Source of the DNA: Saprospiraceae bacterium
Lineage (GTDB): Bacteria > Bacteroidota > Bacteroidia > Chitinophagales > Saprospiraceae
NCBI GenBank assembly: GCA_016713025.1
Contig: JADJPZ010000004.1
Coordinates: 1,302,001 to 1,366,000, forward strand
Reading direction: 5' to 3'
DNA: 64,000 bases
The stretch's first letter is position 1. Each line of letters begins with the position of its first letter. Below are positions 39,397 to 48,584 of the stretch, one piece after another. The position numbers and the translations under genes are program-made. The notes beneath the pieces are model-generated. The model ran no database searches and was not told where the DNA came from. It worked only from the letters and a program-made list of their open reading frames with translations.

Positions 39397-40609
39397 TTAT
39401 GGCTGAATCAAATTATCCTCAAAGATAATTAAAATTTCATTATGAGTAATATGCCAGTTATGAATTGGCATTGTCCATTTAACTTGAATTTGCTGAATAG
39501 CAAGATATACAGATTTCAAGGCTGCCTGATCATTTGGAAAAAGTGTTTTGGTTTTGGTAAATTTTCTGATGGCTCTGTTGAGGCCTTCAATGGTATTAGT
39601 GGTATACATAATTTTACGAATGTTAGTAGGATACTGAAACATGGGAGATAGATTTGACCAGTTTGCTTCCCAACTTTTAATGGCATAGGCATATTTAGAC
39701 CCCCATTTTGCTTTAAAAGCTTCAAAAGCAATGAGAGCAGTTTCCATATTTAAAGCGGCATAAACAGTTTTTAAATCAGCCAGGAAGGCCCTTCTATCTT
39801 TCCATGGGACAAACTTCATAGAGTTTCTGATTTGATGAACGATACAAAGCTGGGATACGGTATCGGGGAAAGCAGTTTGAATGGCCTGAGTGAATCCTGT
39901 AAGATTGTCAGTGCATGCAATGAGCATCTTTTTAACGCCCCTGTCTTTGAGCTCATTTAAGACAGAAAGCCAAAACGCGGCAGACTCGTTGGCGCTCATC
40001 CAGATGCCCAAAACTTCTTTGATCCCATTGGTTTTCAGTCCTATAACGATATAAATACTCTTGTTGATGATTTTATTATCCTGCCGGATTTTAAAACAAA
40101 TACAATCCATCCAAACGATGTAATAAGTATTATCCAAAGGTCTGTTTTGCCATTCCTGGATAGCCGGAATCATTTTGTTTGTAATATCTGAAACAAAGGT
40201 TTTAGAAACGTCTAAGCCATAAATTTCCTGAATTTGAGCTGTTATGTCATCGGTGCTCATACCTCTGCTGTAAAGAGATGTAATGACAGATTCTACTTTC
40301 TCAGTGGTAGTTTGGCCCTTGGGAACAATGATAGGCTCAAATTCACCGTTACGATCCCGTGGAATATCCAACTCTACCTGTCCTTGTGTAGTGCGTATCT
40401 TTTTCTTATAAGACCCATTCCGGGAATTACCTGAATTAATCCCATCGGGCGAGTGTTTTGAATAGCCTAAATGATGACTTAGTTCAGCTTTTTAAAAGTT
40501 CTTGAATGCCATCTTTGTAAAGGCCATTCATAACATTGTCAAAATCATTAAGAGACTTGACATCCTGAAGAAATTCAGAGAGATTAAGATTAAATTTGTT
40601 ACTTTGCAT
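39397..40609 (-). pseudogene. IS256-family transposase, frameshifted near N-terminus
   Basis: ATG 40609 gives MQSNKFNLNLSEFLQDVKSL but runs into TGA after LLKS. Deleting one base from the 5-base homopolymer at 40489-40493 restores LLKAELSHHLGYSKHSPDG...QVELDIPRDRNGEF and joins the 324-aa downstream frame. Mutator-type features: DIPRDRNGEFEP, YYIVWMDCICFKIR (first catalytic Asp), ACTDNLTGFTQAI (second Asp), YTTNTIEGLNRAIRK (Glu). Full-length would be about 403 aa. Confidence 0.85.
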
Positions 40610-40674
40610 AACTATTAAATTTGTTAGGTTAAAAAATGTGTCTGTACTTGGTCGCACAAACATATTAAAAAATT

Positions 40675-40708
40675 TTCCATCTGTGGGGGGTACCCCCCAC
40701 AGATGGAA
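40675..40708. repeat. 34-nt perfect palindrome inside the IS256 element
   Basis: Two 17-nt arms (TTCCATCTGTGGGGGGT and its complement) meet at a central GGTACC without a spacer. It lies between the IS right end and the transposase start. As RNA it would form a very stable hairpin that could block incoming transcription or translation of the transposase, a known protective strategy in IS elements; this role is inferred. Confidence 0.8.
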
Positions 40709-40867
40709 GCCTAACTCCTTGATACTAGTTTACACAATCTTTCTTACACTCCCTTTTCTTCTTCGCTACCGCCCAATTCTCCTAATAAAAGCGCTGCATT
40801 CCCCTTTAGTTATACCGTTGATTTTATAATATTTGGCGGTGTTTTTTATTACCAAGTTCAAACAAAT

Positions 40868-42251
40868 TTATATGTTTGCACTTGGTAATGGTTTTGATCT
40901 CGTGCGCAACTCTTCAATTGAGTTTTGAGACTCTTCCATTGCCTTTTTTATTTTATTTTCTGCTCTTCGAGAAACTGGTGCGTTTTGCATCTTTTCTAGC
41001 TCTGCCTTATAATCTGCGGTTTCTTTTTCCAACTTCTCTATTTGCTGATCTGCGTCTACTGGTTTGTTTTTTTTGTGTTTTAGGTTTTGATGAATCGTAT
41101 GCCTCTTTGTTTGTAAGCATACCATAGATCACTCTTGTTAACTTGTTCATTATTACACCTAAAGCATCGTTATAGGTCTTACCTTTCGCTCTTTGATTTG
41201 AATATACCTCTTTAAAATAAGGGTCATACATAATCGCATTTTTAGCTACCATGTATATTGTACCCCTATATGAACTACTTCCTTTTTTGCTCATTTTAGG
41301 TTTCTTTGATATATCACCACTTGTATGGTTTTCTGGGTGTACTCCAAAATAGCAACAAAGTGATGCGGCACTGTTAAATCGATTTATATCTTCTATTTCT
41401 ATGCTTAATGACACTGCTGACTCGATGCCGCAACCAGGAATTGTGACTAATAAATCCGCTAAGTCGTTGGCTCCGTGTTTAGCAAGCTCTGATTGAAGTT
41501 CTTTGATCTGGGTGGAGAATAAGTTAATAGTTTGGGCCAATGTTTTAATATTTAGCTCAGTAAGTATCGTATTACCCGACCCTGAATCTAGCTTCACCGC
41601 TTTTTGGATGGCCTCAGCCTTCTCCATGGTTAACCCTTTGATTTTAGCCAATGAAGCTGTTTTCGCATTTAATATCTTTGCCTTTGATGGATACTTTTGA
41701 AGTACTTTATACATGTATTTTGGCATGCCATTTTTACTAAAAGTTAAAAGACCAGGAATACAACTATACACTACTTTCTCAAGTTGGTTGATATTTCTCG
41801 TCTTTTGTTTAATAAATCCTTGTATAGTTTTGTGCATCTGTTTCGCAGTATAAAAATGTAAGGATCTAGGCTTGGCTTTCTCTAGTTCCTCATAATTTTC
41901 AGATACATGCCTAGCTATAATTTCACTACTGATGGCGTCATTAATATTGCGATGCATATTCGTTTTGACTCATGATGTGTCCGCAACGGATTAATCCTGA
42001 ACATGATGATTCGCTTATCAAAACTTACCAATTGATTATACCAATTGTTTTCATACCCACCGGTACTTTCAATAGCCAAATAAATTTTATCAATAGACAA
42101 AAGTGCCTGTGATAAGACTTTTGAGTTCATCAAGACCGGATTGATTATCAATAAAATTCATCCTGCGATTGGTAAATTCATTACCCTTCGAAATTAAACT
42201 GAAATCACAATAACCTTTACTTGCGTCCAGTCCTCCAAATCCAACTTTCAT
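40868..42251 (-). pseudogene. IS110-family transposase, frameshifted (right copy)
   Basis: Same domains as the left copy. Here the A6 run in KMSKKGSSSYRGTIYMVAKN is intact, so 41957-41007 reads 316 residues through. It shares with the left copy the break before MHRNINDAISS and the one at the poly-A after KPKTQKK. It has its own 2-nt deletion (A6 to A4) near 42119, in the N-terminal domain. Two shared breaks imply the parent element was already broken, or uses recoding. Confidence 0.85.
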
Positions 42252-42271
42252 ACATAAATTACTTTAAAATG

Positions 42272-42418
42272 TGTTAAAAAAAGTGTCAAGCCTTACATTC
42301 CCTTATATTATACGATATCAATGTATCAAGTTATACCTCATGATTAAGCTTGGCGAAAGGGACACTAAAGGACGATATCTAAGTATCAAGGGGTGTTCCC
42401 CTTCAACCGCCAAGTTAT
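42272..42418 (-). ncRNA. candidate IS110 bridge RNA region, right copy
   Basis: This is the inverted counterpart of the leader at 37584-37730 with the same CTTGGCG/CGCCAAG stem and both CTTGATAC...GATATCGT loops conserved without change, although the transposase genes have drifted. Same caveats as for the left copy. Confidence 0.5.
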
Positions 42419-42736
42419 AAATTATTTGTTTATCTTGAAACCATTAATTTTTAAAATGCAAACATATAAGGGGTTGGGGGTATGTATAGGCAAATGTAGC
42501 AAGTTAATTTTTTTCACAAAAGTGCAATATGTTATACACACCATATCCCATCTCTCAACGCAAGAATCAGAAAATTAAAAATAATATTCTGAGAAACCAT
42601 TGATTAGATTGTACTTTTGACATTCACATCAGAATTTTTTTTACACATGTGAAAGTATTATTGTTTCTTCAAATTCCAGCCATTATGTTTTATTAATTAC
42701 TTTTGACGCATTAATTTTATATTATATTACCTTCAA

Positions 42737-43363
42737 ATGAGTGCAACATTAATCCTGGTCATCGTCACCTGTATCATCTCAATATTGTGTTTCAATGATA
42801 AAAGACTATTTGATAGTCTCAAACATCATCCTGCAACTGAATACAACAAAGGACAGTACTATAGGTGGCTTACTTCAGGATTTGTCCATGGTGATTATAT
42901 GCACCTCTTTGTCAATATGTTTGTTTTATACCAGTTTGGCGGTCTGGTAGAGAGCTATTTAATATATCATTTTGGTACACCGGGAGGGCTAATTTTGTAC
43001 ATCATCACCTATCTGCTTATCATCATCATGGGTGATGTTCCTACTTATTTTAAACATAAGGAAAACTTCTATTTTGCCAGCGTAGGGGCTTCGGGAGGCG
43101 TATCAGGGATTATTTTCACATATATTTTGTTATTTCCCTGGCACAATTTGTATTTGTTTGCCATTGTACCTCTTCCTGCCATTGTTTTCGGAGTATTGTA
43201 CCTTTGGTACAGTACCTGGGCATCCAGAAATCAAAATGACATGATCGATCATGAAGCCCACTTTTATGGAGCAGTAGCAGGCATACTTATTGCAATCATC
43301 TCCAGACCAGAAATTTTTTCAGAATTTCTTTTTAAACTGGTACAGGAATTTCCTTTGAGGTAA
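42737..43363 (+). CDS. rhomboid family intramembrane serine protease
   Basis: The 208-aa protein has six predicted membrane helices. Catalytic Ser119 lies in SVGASGGVSG and His175 in DHEAHFYGAVAG; HGDYMHLFVNMFVLYQFG matches the rhomboid helix-2 region. It cleaves membrane proteins within the bilayer; the substrate is unknown. Intact, just beyond the IS cluster. Confidence 0.92.
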   Translation: MSATLILVIVTCIISILCFNDKRLFDSLKHHPATEYNKGQYYRWLTSGFVHGDYMHLFVNMFVLYQFGGLVESYLIYHFGTPGGLILYIITYLLIIIMGDVPTYFKHKENFYFASVGASGGVSGIIFTYILLFPWHNLYLFAIVPLPAIVFGVLYLWYSTWASRNQNDMIDHEAHFYGAVAGILIAIISRPEIFSEFLFKLVQEFPLR

Positions 43364-43381
43364 AAATATAATGGATGTATC

Positions 43382-44278
43382 TTACTGGTCTATTTTAATA
43401 GCCGCAAAGCATTCTTTCAGTGCCGTGTACCAGTGTGGTATCTCCAGCCCATAAGCTTCTCTGATTTTGTTTTTGGCCATCACACTCCATAAAGGTCTTA
43501 CAGCCGGAGTGGGATATTCTGCTGTTGTAATAGGCTGTACTTTACAACTCAGACCTTCATCTTTCATGATGCGATCAGCTATGTCATACCAGGAGGTGAT
43601 GCCCTCACTTGAAAAATTATAAGTTTGATTGAAAAGCCTTTGATCAGCACTTTCAGAAGTCATGGCAGTAATGATATCCAGCACCGCTGAAGCAAGGTGT
43701 CTTGCATACGTAATGGCTCCTAACTGATCATTTACAACATTAAGTACACTTTTATCCTTACCCAATTTGAGCATAGTTTTGACAAAATTGTGACCAAAAG
43801 AAGAAACTACCCATGAAGTCCTCAATATCAAGGCTTCTGTTTCGCTTGCCCTGATGATATTTTCACCTTTGAGTTTCGACTTGGCATACATACCGGAAGG
43901 ATTACATGTTTCGGTTTCCCTGAGTGGAAATCCATCATAGACATGGTAAACATAATCGGATGAAAAATGCACCAGTCTGACAGGTCTTCCCTTAATAGCA
44001 TTGCAAATATATTGACATGCCTTGGCATTGATCAAAAAACATTTCTCCTGCTCGCTTTCTGCTTTATCCACTGCAGTATATGCAGCGCAATTGATTACAT
44101 AATCAAAATTTTCAGATTGCAATACTGACCTCACGGCTTCCTGATCAGCTATATCGCAATCATCCCTTGAAAAAAAATCAAAGTTCATGTATTCATAACT
44201 CTGATGCAAAAACCTAAACTCCTGGCCCAACTGACCATCGGCACCAAGTACAGCTATTTTTATTTTTTTCATGATCAT
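43382..44278 (-). CDS. rfbD: dTDP-4-dehydrorhamnose reductase
   Basis: The 298-aa SDR-type enzyme has an N-terminal nucleotide-binding motif VLGADGQLGQEF, VINCAAYTAVDKAESE, and YxxxK in GMYAKSKLKGE. It catalyses the last step of dTDP-L-rhamnose synthesis. Lies 151 nt downstream of rfbC on the same strand. rfbA and rfbB are not in the window. Confidence 0.93.
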   Translation of the reverse strand: MIMKKIKIAVLGADGQLGQEFRFLHQSYEYMNFDFFSRDDCDIADQEAVRSVLQSENFDYVINCAAYTAVDKAESEQEKCFLINAKACQYICNAIKGRPVRLVHFSSDYVYHVYDGFPLRETETCNPSGMYAKSKLKGENIIRASETEALILRTSWVVSSFGHNFVKTMLKLGKDKSVLNVVNDQLGAITYARHLASAVLDIITAMTSESADQRLFNQTYNFSSEGITSWYDIADRIMKDEGLSCKVQPITTAEYPTPAVRPLWSVMAKNKIREAYGLEIPHWYTALKECFAAIKIDQ

Positions 44279-44429
44279 TTCACCAAATTAAGTTCCATAA
44301 AAAGAAGTTCATAGAATAAAAAGGCTGGTAAACGATTATAAACAGGTAAAGATACCATATGACAATATTTTTGTGATATTTTCATTCGATATTGATCATA
44401 CATCATTGGTAAATCAAGGAAATTTTTAA

Positions 44430-44987
44430 TTACACAGTAAAAGGGATATGCTGATCAAAGTTGGGTAAGTTCCTGTCTTTTTCAGATACTAAACACTCAT
44501 CAGCAGGTAACAACCAGTCTATTCCCAAACCAGCATCATCAAATTTAATGCCTGCTTCTGCACTAAAATTGTAAAAAGCATCACACTTGTATGCAAATAT
44601 AGCTGTCGGAGACAGGACTACATAGCCATGAGCAAATCCTTTAGGGACGAACAGTTGCTTTTTTTGTATATCATTGAGTATCACAGTAAGGTGTTGACCA
44701 AAAGTAGGTGATCCTTTTCTTATATCCACAATCACATCGAGAACTTCACCCTGTACGACTCTTACTAATTTTGATTGAGCATGAGGCGGCAATTGATAAT
44801 GTAAGCCACGTAAAACACCTCTAACAGATGCTGCCTCGTTGTCCTGTACAAAAGAAATGTCCCGAAGCTCATCAGGTAATCCTGAAGCATTATATGTTTC
44901 AACAAAGTAACCTCTTTGATCTTTCCATACTCGAGGTTCAAAAACCCACACTCCCTGAAGGTTTGTTTTTATCCAGGTCATACTCAA
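44430..44987 (-). CDS. rfbC: dTDP-4-dehydrorhamnose 3,5-epimerase
   Basis: The 185-aa cupin enzyme has KDQRGYFVETYNAS, the catalytic His region GVLRGLHYQLPPHAQSKLV, VDIRKGSPTFGQ and FVPKGFAHGYVVLS. It supplies the substrate for RfbD in rhamnose synthesis for surface polysaccharide. It begins immediately after the der stop codon, so der, rfbC and rfbD may share a transcript. Confidence 0.95.
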   Translation of the reverse strand: MSMTWIKTNLQGVWVFEPRVWKDQRGYFVETYNASGLPDELRDISFVQDNEAASVRGVLRGLHYQLPPHAQSKLVRVVQGEVLDVIVDIRKGSPTFGQHLTVILNDIQKKQLFVPKGFAHGYVVLSPTAIFAYKCDAFYNFSAEAGIKFDDAGLGIDWLLPADECLVSEKDRNLPNFDQHIPFTV

Positions 44988-46301
44988 TTATTTTTCTCTG
45001 AAATATACACTTATAGAAGCCCCGGTGAGCGTAAAATGTTTTCTCAGCTGATTTTCCAAAAAATGTCTGTAGCTCACTTTTACGTGATCAGGATAGTTGC
45101 AATAAAAAACAAAAGCCGGGTAAGCCACAGGCAACTGGGCAACATATTTTATCTTTATATATTTGCCCCTGTGAGAAGGAGGTGGATTTTTTTCTATAAT
45201 CTCAAGCATGACATCATTAAGGGTTGATGTTTTTATTCTTTGCTGTCTGTTTTCATAGACCTCCAGCAATGTCTCAACGGTCTTGAAGATTCGTTGTTTT
45301 TCATGTACTGAGGTAAATATCACAGGTACATCCGTAAACGGTGCCATTTTTTCTTTAAGATTTTTTTCAAAATCTCTGGCGGTATTGGTTTCTTTTTTGA
45401 TTAAATCCCACTTATTGACAAGGATGACAAGACCTTTTTTCCTTTTTTGTATCAAAGACATGATACTCAAATCCTGAGATTCTATACCAACACTTGCATC
45501 GAGCATCAGCAGACAGACGTCAGCTTCTTCAATAGCATTGATAGCTCTTAAGACTGAATAAAACTCAAGGTCTTCGTGAACTTTTGCTTTTTTTCTAATT
45601 CCGGCCGTATCTATCAGATAGAATTTTTTGTCAAACTTATTGTACAAAGTATAAATAGCATCCCTGGTAGTGCCTGGTATGTCAGTCACTATGTTCCTCT
45701 CCTCTCCTATCAGTGCATTGGTCATGGATGATTTTCCTACATTTGGCTGACCTACGATGGCTATTTTAGGAATATCTTTATCCAGACCTTCAGGTCCATT
45801 CTCGCCTGATGGAAGGATGTCTGCAATGATGTCCAACAGATCACCGGTGCCGCTACCGGAAATGGAAGATATAAAAATGGTATCTTCAAAACCCAAACTC
45901 CAAAATTCATTGGCTGACATTTGTCTTTGGGCGTTGTCGACTTTATTGACTGCGAGGATTACTCTTTTTGGATTTTTCCTGAGCATACGCGCTATTTCCT
46001 CATCGAGATCCGTAATCCCTGTGGATACATCCGTCAGAAACACAATAACTCCAGCTTCATCCATGGCTATTTGCACTTGACGTCGTATTTCTGCTTCAAA
46101 GATATCTGTGGATCCTTTTACAAAACCTCCGGTATCTACTACAGTAAAATTTTTTCCATTCCAGTCAGAGAAACCATAGATTCTGTCTCTCGTGACACCA
46201 CTTACATTATCTATTATGGCTTTTCTTTCCCCAATCAAACGATTAAAAAGAGTAGATTTACCCACATTTGGTCTGCCTACAATGGCAACAATATGCGACA
46301 T
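44988..46301 (-). CDS. der: ribosome biogenesis GTPase Der (EngA)
   Basis: It has two tandem GTPase domains, each with a P-loop (VGRPNVGKSTLFNR; VGQPNVGKSSMTNA), DTGG/DTAG and NKVD/NKWD motifs, and a C-terminal KH-like domain (RGKYIKIKYVAQLPVAYPAFVFY). Der assists 50S subunit assembly. I chose ATG 46301 (MSHIVAIVGRPN) over an upstream frame extension to 46364. 437 aa, intact. Confidence 0.95.
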   Translation of the reverse strand: MSHIVAIVGRPNVGKSTLFNRLIGERKAIIDNVSGVTRDRIYGFSDWNGKNFTVVDTGGFVKGSTDIFEAEIRRQVQIAMDEAGVIVFLTDVSTGITDLDEEIARMLRKNPKRVILAVNKVDNAQRQMSANEFWSLGFEDTIFISSISGSGTGDLLDIIADILPSGENGPEGLDKDIPKIAIVGQPNVGKSSMTNALIGEERNIVTDIPGTTRDAIYTLYNKFDKKFYLIDTAGIRKKAKVHEDLEFYSVLRAINAIEEADVCLLMLDASVGIESQDLSIMSLIQKRKKGLVILVNKWDLIKKETNTARDFEKNLKEKMAPFTDVPVIFTSVHEKQRIFKTVETLLEVYENRQQRIKTSTLNDVMLEIIEKNPPPSHRGKYIKIKYVAQLPVAYPAFVFYCNYPDHVKVSYRHFLENQLRKHFTLTGASISVYFREK

Positions 46302-46408
46302 ATACAATTTTTCAAAATGCAAAGGTAAAAAAATATCCCTAAAGCACCCCGAATATATCGTCATTTTGGAAATATTGCTTTACTTTGTATTATAAATTTA
46401 TAAAACAA

Positions 46409-47470
46409 ATGAGCTATAAAAACCATATTTCCAAATCCATTATTCATCCAAACATCATAAGGCAGATTTTTTTTCTTGCTTTATTGATATTTCTGGGATT
46501 TATAATCGTGATGGAACTGTATTATCTGGTCAGCGCTTTTTTCGGGGCAGTGACTTTGTATGTCATTCTTATGTATCCTGTCAAATATTTAGTTATCATC
46601 AAAAAATGGAAGCCTGCGTTGGCTGCCATCGCACTGATGCTGGTTTCATTCATTGTTATGGTCATACCTTTGGCTTATATGGGTTCAGTGGCTGTAGATA
46701 AGATCACGCCTATCATCAATAATCCCAGTACGATCAATGATGTGTTTTCAAAAATTAATAGTTTTCTGCTATCATCATACAATATTGACATACTCAATGA
46801 AGCAAATGTCAGTAAGGTAACCGGGCAGTTAGTACCATTTGCTCAAAAAACATTGGGAGGCACATTCAGTGCAATGGGCAATATGGTCATCATGTATCTT
46901 GTTCTTTACTTTTTACTCGCCAATACAAGAGAAGTCGAAAAATGGCTAAGACAAAGTGTTCCTTTCAAATCAGCCAATGTAAAGTCTATTATCAAAGATA
47001 TCAGAGCTTTGGTATACAGTAATGCCTTGGGAATACCTATCGTCGCTGTAGTTCAAGGTTTTTGTGGCTTTATCGGATATTGGATTTTTGGAGTGGAAGA
47101 ATTTATCCTGATGGGTATCTTGACTGCGATCAGTTCAGTGATTCCGATCGTCGGCAGCCTGGCCATATACCTGCCGTTAGCGATCTATCAATTTGCATTT
47201 GTAGGCACCTGGCAGGGAGTCGGAGTGGCGCTTTGGGGTTTTATCGTAATAGGTTCTGTAGATAATATTGCCCGATTTGTGGTACAAAAACAACTTGCGG
47301 ATATCCACCCATTAGTAACATTGCTTGGCGTCATGCTTGGTATCAGTCTTTTCGGATTTATAGGTGTCATCTTTGGCCCATTGCTGATTTCTGTATTTTT
47401 TATACTTTTTAAAATCTATGTGGATGAATTCGGGAAAGTAGATGCCAATCATCCCGATAATATTTCATAA
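46409..47470 (+). CDS. AI-2E family transporter (YdiK/PerM-like permease)
   Basis: About 353 aa from ATG 46409 (MSYKNHISKS), with paired N-terminal helices, a central soluble segment (KITPIINNPSTINDVFSKIN) and a C-terminal helix cluster with the family's GILTAISSVIPIVGSLAIYLPLAIY and DIHPLVTLLGVMLGISLFG. Characterised relatives export autoinducer-2 or small ions; the substrate here is unknown. Divergent from der. Confidence 0.88.
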   Translation: MSYKNHISKSIIHPNIIRQIFFLALLIFLGFIIVMELYYLVSAFFGAVTLYVILMYPVKYLVIIKKWKPALAAIALMLVSFIVMVIPLAYMGSVAVDKITPIINNPSTINDVFSKINSFLLSSYNIDILNEANVSKVTGQLVPFAQKTLGGTFSAMGNMVIMYLVLYFLLANTREVEKWLRQSVPFKSANVKSIIKDIRALVYSNALGIPIVAVVQGFCGFIGYWIFGVEEFILMGILTAISSVIPIVGSLAIYLPLAIYQFAFVGTWQGVGVALWGFIVIGSVDNIARFVVQKQLADIHPLVTLLGVMLGISLFGFIGVIFGPLLISVFFILFKIYVDEFGKVDANHPDNIS

Positions 47471-47474
47471 AAAC

Positions 47475-47509
47475 AAAAGGCGGCACTTTCTTTAAAGTGT
47501 CCGCCTTTT
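47475..47509 (+). terminator. rho-independent terminator after the AI-2E gene
   Basis: AAAAGGCGG and CCGCCTTTT form the outer stem, with ACACTTT/AAAGT-like pairing inside, starting 4 nt beyond the stop codon. With A and T tracts on both sides it may also serve the convergent lipoprotein gene. Confidence 0.85.
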
Positions 47510-47549
47510 ATCAAATCACTGATAATCAGGATTCATAAATCAACAATAA

Positions 47550-48230
47550 TTAATTACATGAGTCTTTAAGGGCTGTCAACTCTTCCTTAGATTTTACTGT
47601 TACTTTTGTGCCATCTGACATCTCAAATGTAGCCGGAAACTTCAGAGTAGGTTTTGTTCTTGCTGCACCAGGATTAGCCGTGTAATATGCCTTTATGGCA
47701 TCGTGAAGTGCTTTTCTGTCTGTTGCGCTGTTTAATGTAAATTCTTTGCCATCCGGAAGCAGAACAGTGAACGGGAAGACAGGCTTGAAACACATTTTGT
47801 GATTACCTTTTGGGCCTTTAGGTCCGTGACCTGGTCTTCCGCACATTGCTTTTAATGCTTTGGCCTCTGCATCAGTCGTAACGTTAACATATTCACCATC
47901 TGGTTTGACCACTTGGAATGGTAGGGCGATTTTAGGTCTGATTTTGCTTTCAGGATTTTTTTCTCTCCAAGCTTTGATAGCATCCTTCATAGCTTCATAA
48001 GAGTCTGCTGTTGCAGTAGAACTGTCTCCAAAAACTAATGTAACCGGAAATACAAGCTCAAAACATCCTTTACGGCCTACGCCTACTGAGTCAATAGTTC
48101 TGAGTACTGTTTCTTCAGCATATTCGTCAAGGGAAGCAGATGATAGGTCATCACTTTCAGTACAAGATGTGATAAATAATCCAACAAAGAGGAGGAAAAT
48201 TGGTGCGATTTTAAAAAGATTCGTTTTCAT
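47550..48230 (-). CDS. lipoprotein with two tandem copies of an uncharacterised domain
   Basis: The 226-aa protein has lipobox GLFITSC (Cys23). The rest is an internal duplication: GCFELVFPVTLVFGDSSTAT...ALPFQVVKPDGEYVNVTTDAEAKALKAMC is repeated as MCFKPVFPFTVLLPDGKEFT...KFPATFEMSDGTKVTVKSKEELTALKDSC. Each half is ~80 residues and begins and ends with Cys, suggesting one disulfide per repeat. A Gly/Pro/His/Lys linker (GRPGHGPKGPKGNHK) joins them. Family not recognised; intact. Confidence 0.75.
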   Translation of the reverse strand: MKTNLFKIAPIFLLFVGLFITSCTESDDLSSASLDEYAEETVLRTIDSVGVGRKGCFELVFPVTLVFGDSSTATADSYEAMKDAIKAWREKNPESKIRPKIALPFQVVKPDGEYVNVTTDAEAKALKAMCGRPGHGPKGPKGNHKMCFKPVFPFTVLLPDGKEFTLNSATDRKALHDAIKAYYTANPGAARTKPTLKFPATFEMSDGTKVTVKSKEELTALKDSCN

Positions 48231-48443
48231 ACGGATTAAAATTTTTAAAGTTTTGAATAAAATGTTTTACAAATAGATAAGTATGGACTAATACTTTTGT
48301 ACTCATATTTTTTAGTAAAAAAATAATTATTTTTACATAATAATTTATAATTACATATTAAATATTGATTATTAATGAGTTATGTTATTTAAAATAGAAA
48401 AGTAAATTTATAAAATATTTATGCCAAAAAATAACATAAATAT
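48231..48443. other. AT-rich intergenic region
   Basis: Promoter region of the duplicated-domain lipoprotein, up to the MITE-like repeat; no coding sequence is visible. Confidence 0.5.
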
Positions 48444-48548
48444 CAATGTCGTTCAGATAAGGAATTTTTCTTTTTTTTTTTACCCTATCTAAATCTTTCC
48501 CTTACAAGGGAAAAACTTCATAGAGATGTCTTAACTAAACGACATTGG
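48444..48548 (-). mobile_element. MITE-like repeat, copy 2
   Basis: Inverted counterpart of 22803-22906. Ends CAATGTCGTTCAGATAAG and CTAAACGACATTGG, an internal CCCTTACAAGGG palindrome, and a perfect 9-bp target duplication CATAAATAT (48435-48443 and 48549-48557). Non-coding. Confidence 0.85.
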
Positions 48549-48584
48549 CATAAATATTCAAAAAACATATTCTCACTGTTATAT

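Larger units (their letters stand above)
39357..40753 (-). mobile_element. IS256-family (mutator-type) insertion sequence
   Basis: The element of ~1.4 kb is bounded by imperfect inverted repeats GAGGCTGTAAAATATTTTG (39357) and the complement of 40728-40753 (ending GATTGTGTAAAC inward). It encodes one broken transposase on the minus strand and a 34-nt perfect palindrome upstream of it. No convincing 8-bp target duplication is seen, in line with rearrangement after insertion. Confidence 0.8.
40831..42472 (-). mobile_element. IS110-family element, right (inverted) copy
   Basis: Inverted duplicate of 37526-39172, differing by few substitutions and some short indels. The inner flank to IS256 is 77 bp of unrelated sequence. 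The outer flank begins GGTTGGGGG and lacks the CCCGCTACC text present at the left. The pair forms inverted arms around the IS256 sequence. Confidence 0.85.
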
